NCBI RefSeq assembly: GCF_000246855.1 | Contig: NC_016609.1 | Coordinates: 5,406,744-5,470,743, forward strand | Direction of reading: 5' to 3' | Length of the DNA stretch: 64,000 nucleotides | Source: Niastella koreensis GR20-10 | GTDB lineage: Bacteria > Bacteroidota > Bacteroidia > Chitinophagales > Chitinophagaceae | Part shown: positions 27,083-35,487 of the stretch, one piece after another | Numbering within the stretch: the first letter of the stretch is position 1 | Layout of the letters: each line of letters opens with the position of its first letter | Made by a program: the position numbers and the translations under genes | Notes under the pieces: generated by a model | What the model was told of the DNA's origin: nothing | Seen by the model: the letters and a program-made list of their open reading frames with translations, nothing else | The model's database searches: none

Positions 27083-27631
27083 ATGAACAGCCGACGGAAT
27101 TACGATATAGCTTTTGTAGGACTAAAACCAGGCAATCATGAATTTGAATATACCATCGACGATAAGTTCTTTGTAGAGTACCAGGAGCAGGATTTCCGCC
27201 ATTGCACAGCTCACGTAAAACTGACGTTGGAAAAGCAAAACGGCTTTATGTTACTGAAATTTGAAGTAGGTGGCAAACTGGAAGTTACCTGTGACCGCTG
27301 TGGCAATAACCTGCCACTGGAATTGTGGGACGAGTTCAACATTGTAGTAAAAATGGTGGACGAACCGGATGTAATGAATGAACAGGAGGAAGATCCCGAT
27401 GTTTATTATATCTCAAAAGGCGAAAGCCATTTGCACATAGCCGACTGGATATATGAATTCATAAACCTGAGTATTCCTATGCAACGGATGTGTGCAGATG
27501 ATGAAATGGGCGGACCGCACTGTAATAAAGAAGTGCTGGAAATGCTCAGAAAACTGGAAGAACAGAAACAGCCATCCGCCAATCCTTTATGGAAGGGGTT
27601 GGAAAAGTTTAAAGATCTGGAAGACAATTGA
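27083..27631 (+). CDS. YceD/DUF177 family protein, 182 aa
   Basis: The family marker is a Cys pair in the middle (VTCDRCGNNLPLELWDEFNI) followed by an acidic segment (EQEEDPDVYYISKGES) and a second Cys region (MQRMCADDEMGGPHC). YceD proteins are linked to 23S rRNA and ribosome assembly and almost always precede rpmF, as here. The order YceD-rpmF-plsX is conserved in many bacteria and couples ribosome and lipid genes. Cytoplasmic. Confidence 0.9.
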   Translation: MNSRRNYDIAFVGLKPGNHEFEYTIDDKFFVEYQEQDFRHCTAHVKLTLEKQNGFMLLKFEVGGKLEVTCDRCGNNLPLELWDEFNIVVKMVDEPDVMNEQEEDPDVYYISKGESHLHIADWIYEFINLSIPMQRMCADDEMGGPHCNKEVLEMLRKLEEQKQPSANPLWKGLEKFKDLEDN

Positions 27632-27663
27632 TTATTTTTTTTTGAAGTTATAAATTTGAGTGT

Positions 27664-27846
27664 ATGCCTAATCCAAAACGGAGACATTCCCAACAACGGG
27701 GTGCTAAAAGAAGAACACACTATAAGGCTGAAAAAGTAACCTTAAGCAAAGACAGCACTACAGGTGAAACGCATGTACGCCATCGCGCTCACGTGAGTGA
27801 AGGCAAATTATATTATAAAGGAAAAGTAGTTATGGAAAAGGCTTAA
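27664..27846 (+). CDS. rpmF: Ribosomal protein bL32
   Basis: A 60-residue basic protein of the large ribosomal subunit starting MPNPKRRHSQQRGAKRRTHY. The zinc-binding cysteines seen in some L32 proteins are absent, so this is the zinc-independent form. It is 32 bases after the YceD gene and 63 before plsX. Confidence 0.97.
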   Translation: MPNPKRRHSQQRGAKRRTHYKAEKVTLSKDSTTGETHVRHRAHVSEGKLYYKGKVVMEKA

Positions 27847-27909
27847 TTCATTTTAAGCCCTTTTTTTGACTTACTTTATTATTATAACATAATAAGCATC
27901 GTTGCCGGA

Positions 27910-28854
27910 ATGACTATCTGTTTAGACATGATGGGCGGAGACTTTGCACCATTAGAAGCTGTAAAGGGTGTCCGCGATTACCTGACAGAAGCTGCTAATC
28001 CGGCTCTGTTGTTTCTAGTGGGTGATGAAGCGCAGATAAATCCATTACTGCAGCAGTTTGAAATACCTGCCGATAAGGTTAAGGTAATTCACGCACCCCA
28101 GGTAATTGAGTATAACGAATCTCCTACCAAAGCGCTGAAAGAAAAGCAGCAATCGTCTATCGCTGTGGGCTTTCATTTGCTGGCTACAGGAAAAGCGGGC
28201 GCATTTATAAGCGCCGGCAATACCGGGGCCATGCTGGTGGGTGCTATGTATAGCATTAAACCCATGGAAGGCGTTCAGCGGCCTACTATTTCTACCATTA
28301 TTCCAAAAGACAACGGAAACACCGGGCTGCTACTCGATGTTGGCCTTAATGCCGATTGCAAACCCGAGCACCTGAACCAGTTTGCCCTGTTGGGTTCGCT
28401 GTATGCGAAAAACATCCTGGGTATCGACAATCCGCGTGTTGCATTGCTGAATATTGGCGAAGAAGAAGGCAAGGGTAACCTGCTGGCGCAAAGTACCTAT
28501 CCCCTTCTGAAAGAAAATGACCAGATCAATTTCACAGGCAATGTGGAAGGCCGCGATGTGTTTCTCGATAAAGCCGACGTAGTGGTTTGTGATGGATTTA
28601 CCGGAAATGTGATCCTTAAGATGGCCGAGTCAATTTACGAGATCACCCACCGGAAAGAAATAAAACATGAGTACCTCGACCGCTTTAATTTTGAATTGTA
28701 TGGCGGAACCCCGGTACTTGGCGTTGCCAAACCCGTGATCATTGCGCATGGCATTTCCAAAGCCAAAGCATTTGTCGCCATGATAAACCTGGCACAGAAA
28801 ATGATCGAGACCGATCTGATGGGTAAAATGAAAGCCAGTTTCGAATCGAAATAA
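27910..28854 (+). CDS. plsX: Phosphate acyltransferase PlsX
   Basis: Makes acyl-phosphate from acyl-ACP for phosphatidic acid synthesis. Diagnostic segments are MTICLDMMGGDFAPLEAVKG at the start, GAFISAGNTGAMLVGAMY near 97-114, DVGLNADCKPEHLNQFA, LNIGEEEGKGN and VCDGFTGNVILKMAE. The 314 residues are typical. It is a peripheral inner-membrane enzyme and the third gene of the YceD-rpmF-plsX block, closed by a strong terminator. Confidence 0.96.
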   Translation: MTICLDMMGGDFAPLEAVKGVRDYLTEAANPALLFLVGDEAQINPLLQQFEIPADKVKVIHAPQVIEYNESPTKALKEKQQSSIAVGFHLLATGKAGAFISAGNTGAMLVGAMYSIKPMEGVQRPTISTIIPKDNGNTGLLLDVGLNADCKPEHLNQFALLGSLYAKNILGIDNPRVALLNIGEEEGKGNLLAQSTYPLLKENDQINFTGNVEGRDVFLDKADVVVCDGFTGNVILKMAESIYEITHRKEIKHEYLDRFNFELYGGTPVLGVAKPVIIAHGISKAKAFVAMINLAQKMIETDLMGKMKASFESK

Positions 28855-28877
28855 TCCTTCACCTTTCAACATATTAT

Positions 28878-28914
28878 ATACCCCCGGCGCTACTGCCGGG
28901 GGTATTTTTATTTA
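28878..28914 (+). terminator. Intrinsic terminator after plsX
   Basis: ATACCCCCGGC and GCCGGGGGTAT form an 11-pair stem with a six-base loop, followed by TTTTTATTT. The next gene starts only ~10 bases later. Confidence 0.9.
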
Positions 28915-28924
28915 CCTTTCTTCT

Positions 28925-29854
28925 ATGAACGAGATCATTGGTTACCTGCGGAATTACCTTCAATCCATCAACCGCACTGTTTTTATACTCACCACCCTCC
29001 TGGTAGCCATTGCTATTACCTGTAATTATACCCTCAGCATAGAACCCGCCATTGTTGCGCTATCAAGCTGGCCCCTGCGCATAGCTGGGTTCCTGATGCT
29101 GTTTGGGTTTATATTTTCTGCCGCCTGGGTGCTGCAATTCCTGGTTTCCCCTGCTACCATTCCCAATGACCGGTTCTTTTTTGTGTTGTTGCTGGCGGCG
29201 CCCGCCATTTTCGCCATCAAAATTACTTTTAGCGAAGTGGCCATTTATCTGAGCAACCATTTCCCCTACCCCTGGAACGAATACTGGAATAAGGTGCTCG
29301 ACTGGCCCTTAAAATTGCTGGTGGTAGCTATACCAGTCAGTGCCCTTTGGCGCCTTGGGCGTTTTGAAGGCCCGGTGGCGGGCGTACAGGCCAAAGGCTT
29401 TATTGTAAGGCCTTACGTTCTGTTACTGCTGGGCATGGTGCCCCTGATCGCTTTTGCAGCCACACAGAACGATTTTTTGCATACGTATCCCAAAGTGCAG
29501 CGCATTGATGTTATAGATCAATATGTGCAGCATAGCTTTCCCTGGAAAGGGTTGTATGAACTTTCCTATGGGATCGACTTTGTGACTATCGAATTATTCT
29601 TTCGAGGATTTCTGGTGCTTGCGTTTGCCCGTTTGGCCGGTAAACATGCCATTTTACCGGTTGCGGCTTTCTACTGCTCCATTCATTTCGGGAAACCGCT
29701 ATTCGAATGCATAACTTCCTATTTCGGCGGCATTATTCTGGGCGCAGTAGTATACAATACCCGTAGTATCTGGGGAGGATTAATAGTACACCTGGGTATT
29801 GCCTGGCTCATGGAGCTGGCAGGTTACCTGGGGCATGTTTATAAAGGTTGGTAA
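28925..29854 (+). CDS. CPBP-family intramembrane protease (CAAX-type), 309 aa
   Basis: About eight membrane helices. The C-terminal domain carries the CPBP motifs: TIELFFRGFLVLAFARL (Glu and Arg of the ExxxR type, ~residue 221), FYCSIHFGKPLFE (the second, His-containing motif), and GGLIVHLGIAW (third His). Members are glutamic intramembrane proteases or bacteriocin self-immunity proteins. The substrate is unknown. It begins just after the plsX terminator and lacks an obvious partner. Confidence 0.8.
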   Translation: MNEIIGYLRNYLQSINRTVFILTTLLVAIAITCNYTLSIEPAIVALSSWPLRIAGFLMLFGFIFSAAWVLQFLVSPATIPNDRFFFVLLLAAPAIFAIKITFSEVAIYLSNHFPYPWNEYWNKVLDWPLKLLVVAIPVSALWRLGRFEGPVAGVQAKGFIVRPYVLLLLGMVPLIAFAATQNDFLHTYPKVQRIDVIDQYVQHSFPWKGLYELSYGIDFVTIELFFRGFLVLAFARLAGKHAILPVAAFYCSIHFGKPLFECITSYFGGIILGAVVYNTRSIWGGLIVHLGIAWLMELAGYLGHVYKGW

Positions 29855-29866
29855 AGAACCGCGTTA

Positions 29867-30073
29867 CTACAGTATAGCCAGATTAGATTGTTTTATGTAT
29901 GCGCAAAAAGGATATTCCTGCGCAATAGCATTCAAACGTGCTACCGTTTCTTCACTGGGTGGAGTAGGAAGTGTTTTTTCCAACAGAAGTCTTTCGGCCG
30001 TTTTGGCGCTTTCAAAAGTGTGGGTTGAAGTGCTGCCCGTAGCAGAAACCAAATTGAAAGTTTTCTTTTTCAT
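29867..30073 (-). CDS. Small paralogous protein, 68 aa (copy A)
   Basis: I do not know this family. The ATG at 30073 gives MKKKTFNLVSATGSTSTHTF; an upstream TTG two codons earlier is less likely. The C-terminal half shares a conserved block with the small protein at 30378-30605: PPSEE, RLN, then YPFC-x-Y-x-KQ. The N-terminal half differs and is Ser/Thr-rich. Size, a conserved C-terminal block and paralogy suggest a peptide that is processed or acts as a small partner, but no maturation genes lie next to it. Confidence 0.55.
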   Translation of the reverse strand: MKKKTFNLVSATGSTSTHTFESAKTAERLLLEKTLPTPPSEETVARLNAIAQEYPFCAYIKQSNLAIL

Positions 30074-30377
30074 GCACAAAATTTTCAGTAGTGAAAAATG
30101 TAATTAAACAGGCTTTCCTTGGATACGTGCGCTACAATAAAAATCAGAACAGCTAATTCAATAGGCAAGAAAAAGAGAGACTCGTTAATCGTTCATTCAA
30201 ATGGCTGGGAAATCGTGAATCGAAAAGAAGAATATATTACAATTATTTCGATTCATCAAAGATAGATCAAATTCTGCTAAACTGGAAGGTTTTTAACAAA
30301 AAATCCACCTCTTCTTGTAAAAAAACAAGACAATAGGGAATTATACTTATCAAAATCATTAAAATTTATGCCCACAA
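30074..30377. other. Intergenic stretch, nothing recognised
   Basis: About 300 AT-rich bases lie between the two small paralogous genes. I find only a short dyad TTTTCAGTAGTGAAAA near 30082. I see no coding frame and no promoter box of the TAnnTTTG type. Confidence 0.4.
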
Positions 30378-30605
30378 TCATAATGGGTCATGATCTTTCT
30401 GTTTGTAGTAAACGCAAAATGGGTATTGCTTTCCCAATTGGTTCAAACGGTGGATTTCTTCTTCACTTGGTGGCGGAACAGCATTTGATAAATTTTCAAC
30501 TGTTGTTGAGCTGATCCTGGTTCTGTTTGCGCGGCGGATAAGCCTTCTTGAAATGACTGGCAACTCCATTGCAGGAGAATAAATGGTTGCCGATGATTTT
30601 TTCAT
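30378..30605 (-). CDS. Small paralogous protein, 75 aa (copy B)
   Basis: A paralogue of the 68-aa product at 29867-30073. The shared C-terminal block is PPPSEEEIHRLN then QYPFCVYYKQK, ending in DHDPL. The N-terminus (MKKSSATIYSPAMELPVISR) is basic, with an ARG-rich middle (RRLIRRANRTR). The start ATG is at 30605. There is no signal peptide or membrane helix. Function is unknown; conservation of the C-terminal block in two neighbours argues for a real gene. Confidence 0.55.
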   Translation of the reverse strand: MKKSSATIYSPAMELPVISRRLIRRANRTRISSTTVENLSNAVPPPSEEEIHRLNQLGKQYPFCVYYKQKDHDPL

Positions 30606-30875
30606 ACGTTCAACTTTTGTGTGTTATCAGAATAGTGGTCCCAATAAAAATATGTACGGGCTTTTATAGCCTTGCAGAGACTTGCTACCAACCAAACATC
30701 AGATTAACCAAAAGGTTCATTGAGTACAGACCCTGTAAGCGAAATGGGTGAGACTTAACATTTCAGTAGTAAAATTCCAGATTTAAGGTCGTAATAACGG
30801 GGTCAGAAAGTTATCTAAAAATTAAATCTTTTTCTAATGCTATCCAAATAATTTATAGAGACTGCATATAAATAA
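30606..30875. other. Intergenic stretch, nothing recognised
   Basis: About 270 AT-rich bases. A TTTCAGTAGTAAAA word at about 30760 echoes TTTTCAGTAGTGAAAA upstream of copy A. There is no credible gene. Confidence 0.4.
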
Positions 30876-30912
30876 TTACGCCTGATGATAACTGAAAGAT
30901 CATCAGGCGTAA
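30876..30912 (-). terminator. Probable terminator after the DUF4397 lipoprotein
   Basis: TTACGCCTGATGAT and ATCATCAGGCGTAA form a perfect 14-pair stem. The minus-strand tail is AATTATTTA, only weakly T-rich. It lies about 40 bases after the gene's stop. Confidence 0.7.
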
Positions 30913-30951
30913 CAAAAAAATCATTATAAACAATGTTGTTAGTACAACGAC

Positions 30952-31677
30952 TTAATCCACAGATTGCAGGTAATCTACACCAATTGCATTAATGCCGGTA
31001 CCACCTTTCCTACCCCTTAAATATATTGTAAAGGCATTGCCTGCAGAAAGAGTTACTGAGCTTACGCTGGCGATCACAGAATCAACTCCCGCTTTCTTTA
31101 CGATCAGGTTATAAGTTCCCGGCGTAATTGGAGAAAACTGGTTATAATAACCTACTGAAACGTTATCGGCGTAACTGCGGCCTGTAGATGCCTGGTTACC
31201 ATCTAAATACAGATCCACATCATTCATTTCAGGGGCCAGATGAAAAAACCTGATGTATGAAGAGGTGGTGGTCAGCACGCTGTAATCATCAATAATTTTG
31301 GCCGCGCCTACATGTGTTGTATCGAGGTTATACAACAATAAGGTTGAATACTGTGATGAATCGTATATGCTGGAGCTCAATGAGGCTACAACGCTATCGC
31401 CACCGGCTTTTTTGAAACCGATCGCATATACCCCAGGGTCCAGTGCTGAATAAGAACTGGAAACTGATCCCGTACTGATGGCAGATGATGCCTGTTTATT
31501 GTTGAAATAAACTTCAACAGCCGGAGCCCATGGCGCCAGGTGTAAAAGTGAAATGTAAGTTTTGGGCGAGACCGTGGAACTCGAGGATTGTTTTAAACAT
31601 CCACTCAACGCTACGGATACAAAAGCCAGTAATCCCAACACCAGAAATGCATTTTTTCTTACTTGCACAGTTTTCAT
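30952..31677 (-). CDS. DUF4397 lipoprotein, 241 aa
   Basis: A signal peptide with lipobox ALSGC (Cys ~27) predicts a lipoprotein. Two DUF4397-type repeats follow: ISLLHLAPWAPAVEVYFNNK with LDPGVYAIGFKKAGGDSVVA, then IRFFHLAPEMNDVDLYLDGN with ITPGTYNLIVKKAGVDSVIA. Members are extracytoplasmic beta-sandwich proteins of unknown role, common in Bacteroidota. No linked operon partner is evident. Confidence 0.85.
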   Translation of the reverse strand: MKTVQVRKNAFLVLGLLAFVSVALSGCLKQSSSSTVSPKTYISLLHLAPWAPAVEVYFNNKQASSAISTGSVSSSYSALDPGVYAIGFKKAGGDSVVASLSSSIYDSSQYSTLLLYNLDTTHVGAAKIIDDYSVLTTTSSYIRFFHLAPEMNDVDLYLDGNQASTGRSYADNVSVGYYNQFSPITPGTYNLIVKKAGVDSVIASVSSVTLSAGNAFTIYLRGRKGGTGINAIGVDYLQSVD

Positions 31678-31846
31678 TTTTAGTTAACAAATTTTGATTG
31701 TGATCCCAGTTGTAATGCTTGAAACTTGCTCTCAGACCGCAAATTTACCAATAAGTTTAGCCAGATATATCGTTTTTCTGGCCTTTATGACAAATAACCA
31801 GTTACTTACGTTGCACACCTTTATGCCTATTAGCTGATTATAAAGC

Positions 31847-31870
31847 AAAAAGGGCCCGAAGGCCCTTTTT
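31847..31870 (-). terminator. Intrinsic terminator after the DUF6600 gene
   Basis: AAAAAGGGCC and GGCCCTTTTT flank a short CGAA loop. The stem and both T-runs are symmetric, so it would work in either direction. It lies 26 bases after the stop of the gene on this strand. Confidence 0.85.
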
Positions 31871-31895
31871 AATTGAGAAAGATGATTTTTTATTA

Positions 31896-33368
31896 TTAAC
31901 CGTGACGCCAGCCGCCATGTCCCTGGCCCCTGTCCCCAGATCCGCCACCAAACCGGCCGCCTCCACCCTGGTTTTCGTCACGATTTTGCTGAGGCTGAGC
32001 TTGTTGTTGTGGCTGTTGTTGTTGTTGCCCGCCAAAACCGCGGAAACCGCCAAAATGGCCTCCTCCCTGCTGATTCCCCTGCTCCGGATTCCGCCGCTCA
32101 AATTGAGGTTGTTGCTGCTGAGGTTGCGGTTGTTGTTGCTGCTGTCCGCGAAATCCACGGAAGCCGCCATTATTCTGCTGGTTATCAAATTGAGGCCGTG
32201 GCCGCTGTTCAAACTGCCGGCGATTATTCTCCTCATCTGCATTTCTTTGCCGCATCATTTGCTCATGCTGTTGCCGTTGTTCAAACTGGCGGCGGTTATT
32301 TTCTGCATCTGCATTTCTCTGACGCATCATTTGATCCTGCTGCTGCCGTTGTTCAAACTGACGGCGGTTATTCTCCGCATCTGCATTTCTTTGCCGCATC
32401 ATCTGATCCTGCTGCTGCCGTTGTTCAAACTGGCGACGGTTATTTTCTGCATCTGCATTTCTCTGACGCATCATTGGGTCCTGCTGTTGACGTCTTTCTT
32501 CAAAACCACCCATGTTTCCACGGCGATCGTTATTTCCACCAAAACGGTTCCCACGGTTATCAGCTACATCGTTCCGTTGATCCCTGTTGAACCGTTGAAA
32601 CTGGTTTGGTGCATACCGGTTGTTATTGCGATTCACCTGTGGGCGAAAAACAGACACCTCGTTATCGCGGAAACCGGCTCTTCCAGGTCTGCCAACATCC
32701 CTGACGCCTACAGAACGGATCGATTGTCCGGTATACCGTTCTACCTCGCGGCGACCAGGGCCGGTTACATACACATTCCGCTCCCGGCGATAATTATTAA
32801 TAATAGTTGTGTTATTTATGAAGGTTGTATTGCGATTTACCCCATAACAATAGTTATACACCCGTGGTGAGGCAATGTACTGCCGGTCAACAAAACACCA
32901 GTAATTGCTGGGTGGCGAATAACTACCAAAGGAAAGGTTTACGCCTATGCTGAACTGTGGTCCCAATGGAGCCCAGCCGTAATAATCCCCGCCGCTGCGC
33001 CAGCAAACCCAGGCTGGCGACCAGTCATACCCCGGCTCCCAAAGCCAGCCATAATAATCATCGTAAAACCAACGGCCGTAGTGAAAAGGCGCCCAGCCCC
33101 AGGAATAGTCCGACACCCACATCCATTCATATTCGTCGGTCCAAACCCAGTGCCCGTTAGTGCTGTAAGGTCTGAAATCGGGGCCTAATTCAGGCTGCCA
33201 TACGTATCCGTATTCAGGGTAGTCGATCCAGTTTCCATATGGCGACAGCTCATCGTAGAACGTCTGGTACGTAACCTGTTCATCTACCTGGGCAACCGCT
33301 TTATTTTGAAGGCTGCCAAACAGTAATAATAAAAGTATTACCGGTGTATTGATTGCAATTCGTTTCAT
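31896..33368 (-). CDS. DUF6600-type secreted protein with Gln/Arg-rich repeats, 490 aa
   Basis: Signal peptide (residues 1-26, ending AVAQ). Residues ~40-140 are Trp/Tyr/Gly-rich: YGNWIDYPEYGYVWQPELGP, WGWAPFHYGRW, and YYGWAPLGPQ. This is the pattern of the DUF6600/YXWV-type family. The C-terminal half is low-complexity, with four copies of a 24-residue unit (QMMRQRNADAENNRRQFEQR plus QQQD) and then Gln/Gly-rich sequence. It is presumably an extracytoplasmic structural or matrix protein. The repeats make it prone to length change. Confidence 0.75.
   Translation of the reverse strand: MKRIAINTPVILLLLLFGSLQNKAVAQVDEQVTYQTFYDELSPYGNWIDYPEYGYVWQPELGPDFRPYSTNGHWVWTDEYEWMWVSDYSWGWAPFHYGRWFYDDYYGWLWEPGYDWSPAWVCWRSGGDYYGWAPLGPQFSIGVNLSFGSYSPPSNYWCFVDRQYIASPRVYNYCYGVNRNTTFINNTTIINNYRRERNVYVTGPGRREVERYTGQSIRSVGVRDVGRPGRAGFRDNEVSVFRPQVNRNNNRYAPNQFQRFNRDQRNDVADNRGNRFGGNNDRRGNMGGFEERRQQQDPMMRQRNADAENNRRQFEQRQQQDQMMRQRNADAENNRRQFEQRQQQDQMMRQRNADAENNRRQFEQRQQHEQMMRQRNADEENNRRQFEQRPRPQFDNQQNNGGFRGFRGQQQQQPQPQQQQPQFERRNPEQGNQQGGGHFGGFRGFGGQQQQQPQQQAQPQQNRDENQGGGGRFGGGSGDRGQGHGGWRHG
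32204..32490 (-). repeat. 72-bp coding tandem repeat, four copies
   Basis: Four in-frame near-identical 72-base units encode the 24-residue Gln/Arg/Asn block of the DUF6600-type protein. Unit differences are mostly synonymous or Ala-to-Glu type, so the array is recent or actively homogenised. Confidence 0.85.
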
Positions 33369-33545
33369 TTAGGTGAGTTTTAGATTGGGAAGAAGAGCGG
33401 AGCCCGCTTAACCTTCTTCCTGTTCAATTAGAACGAATACAATGCCAGCCGTTTAGGCACTTACACCTTTTAATAATACTTTATGTGAAGGAAGCGATAA
33501 AACCAGATTTTAACTAAACAGGTATGCAACTATTTGAAGAAGGGG

Positions 33546-33579
33546 CAAAAAAAAGTAGTCCCGACAGGTCGGGACTACT
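33546..33579 (-). terminator. Intrinsic terminator after the deacetylase gene
   Basis: AGTAGTCCCGAC and GTCGGGACTACT form a perfect 12-pair stem with a two-base gap, followed on the minus strand by a run of T. Confidence 0.9.
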
Positions 33580-33607
33580 CAATATCTTACTATATGTTGA
33601 CCGGCGA

Positions 33608-34522
33608 TTAATTATAATGAAAACCTTCGTGCATTGATTTATACAATGATGCAGGTTTCATAGCAGGAACAATGATCCGGCGGATGGTGTATAAAGGATC
33701 CTGCTCGTCGCGTTTTGAGTATAACTGGAAGGCGGCGATCATGCCTCTTTTCTTGAGCTCAGGGATAGCCTCATGATTCCACAAACCAAAAGGATAAGCA
33801 AAGTACTGGATCTTTTTACCAGTGATGGATTCCAGCAATTTGGTTGGCTTTTCAATTTGGATTTCCCAATCCTTACCCTGGTATTTCTTTACGTTATGAT
33901 GGTCCCAGGTATGTGAACCTATTACATGGCCATTATCAGAAAGATCTTTGATCTGCTCTTTGCTCATATAATGCGGACGGCCAATTGAAACAGTCATTAC
34001 AAAGAACACGCCTTTGTAACCGTATTTATCCAGCAACGGTTTGGCTACGGTGTATTGGTCCAGATCAGTGTCGTCGAAAGTAAGCATCACCGGTTTTGAT
34101 GGCAATGGCTTTCCTTCATTCAGGTAAGCATATAACTGATCGGGAAGAATGGTGTGATAACCACTGTCGCTGAGCATTTTTATCTGGTCGGCCAGGGAAG
34201 CAGGAGGTATAATGTAATCTTTGGCTGATTTGGAATCAGTAGGCTTCCAGTCGCGGATCTGATGATAACATAAAATAGGAACTTCCGGACGGCCCAAAAT
34301 GGTTTTGGGGTCAGCTACTTTCATTCCATCTACCGATGGCGTGGGTTCAGTATTTGCTGATTTGTCCTTACCCGTTGTTGGAGGTTCTGATTTAGAAGCG
34401 CCGGCTTCATTGGCTACTTTTGCTGAAGGATTCTCGTGACAATTAGCTGCCATAAAGCAGAACAAAGCAATTGTCAGAATAGCGATCAATTCAGGTTTCG
34501 AGCGAAATGTGTGTGTCTTCAT
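33608..34522 (-). CDS. Polysaccharide deacetylase lipoprotein (CE4), 304 aa
   Basis: From the ATG at 34522, the N-terminus has a lipobox FMAANC. A Ser/Thr/Pro linker follows. The NodB-type domain carries PILCYHQI, PVMLTFDDTDLDQYTV (catalytic Asp pair), GSHTWDHHNV (metal His pair) and YFAYPFGLWN. It removes acetyl groups from peptidoglycan or other glycans at the cell surface. The start is fixed by a TAAGTTTG box ten bases upstream; the longer frame to 34621 is excluded. Confidence 0.88.
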   Translation of the reverse strand: MKTHTFRSKPELIAILTIALFCFMAANCHENPSAKVANEAGASKSEPPTTGKDKSANTEPTPSVDGMKVADPKTILGRPEVPILCYHQIRDWKPTDSKSAKDYIIPPASLADQIKMLSDSGYHTILPDQLYAYLNEGKPLPSKPVMLTFDDTDLDQYTVAKPLLDKYGYKGVFFVMTVSIGRPHYMSKEQIKDLSDNGHVIGSHTWDHHNVKKYQGKDWEIQIEKPTKLLESITGKKIQYFAYPFGLWNHEAIPELKKRGMIAAFQLYSKRDEQDPLYTIRRIIVPAMKPASLYKSMHEGFHYN

Positions 34523-34531
34523 AGAATGGAG

Positions 34532-34539
34532 CAAACTTA
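34532..34539 (-). promoter_or_regulatory. -7 promoter box (TAAGTTTG) of the deacetylase gene
   Basis: On the minus strand TAAGTTTG matches TAnnTTTG and ends nine bases before the ATG at 34522. Confidence 0.6.
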
Positions 34540-34719
34540 CGTAAAATAGGCATTCCCCAAACGGATAAAACCCCTTATTTGTTGTAGAATGTACGATATA
34601 CACACCACTTTTTTTGCACATATTGGGTAGAGCTTTTAATCTTTGCGGTTTTTACTATCTATACGTACAAGTTACCCTATATTGAACCGCTAAAAATACC
34701 ATTAACCGAAAAATAACCA

Positions 34720-34800
34720 GTTTTAAGTTTTCGGTTTAAACTTTGAACTGAGAACTTTGAACCGAGAACAGAGAGCCGTGAACCATGAACTGAGAACTGA
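34720..34800. repeat. Intergenic degenerate repeat (GAACTGAGAACTTTGAACC type)
   Basis: The units CTTTGAACTGAGAACTTTGA, ACCGAGAACAGAGAGCCG and TGAACCATGAACTGAGAACT run to three bases before the ATG of the J-domain gene. Confidence 0.75.
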
Positions 34801-34803
34801 AAT

Positions 34804-35451
34804 ATGAACCAGGTAAAAGATTATTACAAAATACTGGAGTTACCCACCACCGCCTCTTTGCAGGACATCAGGCGATCGTTTCGCCGGCTGGCCCAACAAT
34901 ACCATCCCGACAAAAACAATGGCAGTCACCTGGCCGCCGCCCAGTTCCGCGAAGTACAGGAAGCCTATCAAACCCTAAGCGATCCTAAAAAGCGGGAAGC
35001 CTATCATTACCAACGCTGGTATGTACGCAGTACAGGAAAGTCATTTACCCGTGCTCCCCTCACCCCCGCCCATATTTTACAGGAATGCCGCCACCTGCAA
35101 CAATATGTAGCATCAATGAATACCTTCCATCTCCGGTACGATGCAGTAAGCCTGCATATTCGCGAGCTGTTAACAGAAAATGCCATCGGCATGTTACAGG
35201 AACAAAAAGATGTAACTGTTAACCGGGCCATCATACAAAGCCTGCTGACTTCTATAGAACCCTTACCCAGGAAATTCTTTATGCCCATTGCAGACCTGTT
35301 ATTTCAACTGGCCGGTGACGATGCCACAGCCCTTGCAACCATTGAGCAGGCCATCAGCAGTAAAAAACAATACCACATATGGGAGAAATATAAATGGGTG
35401 TTGATGCTGGTTATTACCGCACTTATTTGCTGGTTCATTTACCATTTATAG
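34804..35451 (+). CDS. J-domain protein with C-terminal membrane anchor, 215 aa
   Basis: An N-terminal J domain (DYYKILELPTTASLQDIRRS... LAQQYHPDKNN, with the HPD triad at about residue 37) stimulates DnaK ATPase. There is no G/F or zinc domain, so it is not a classical DnaJ. The C-terminus WVLMLVITALICWFIYHL is a single membrane helix, suggesting a tail-anchored membrane co-chaperone. It starts next to an intergenic repeat. Confidence 0.88.
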   Translation: MNQVKDYYKILELPTTASLQDIRRSFRRLAQQYHPDKNNGSHLAAAQFREVQEAYQTLSDPKKREAYHYQRWYVRSTGKSFTRAPLTPAHILQECRHLQQYVASMNTFHLRYDAVSLHIRELLTENAIGMLQEQKDVTVNRAIIQSLLTSIEPLPRKFFMPIADLLFQLAGDDATALATIEQAISSKKQYHIWEKYKWVLMLVITALICWFIYHL

Positions 35452-35487
35452 CTCCTTCTGTTTTATCTTTAGTAAAACATCACTGGC

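Noticed and set aside
29867-30605. Calling the small paralogues a RiPP system with the window's radical SAM enzymes
   Set aside because: The radical SAM genes are 5-12 kb away in a glycan-type locus, and no protease or exporter adjoins the small genes.
31902-32870. Long plus-strand frame opposite the DUF6600 gene
   Set aside because: It is the complement of a low-complexity coding region and has no start or family features of its own.
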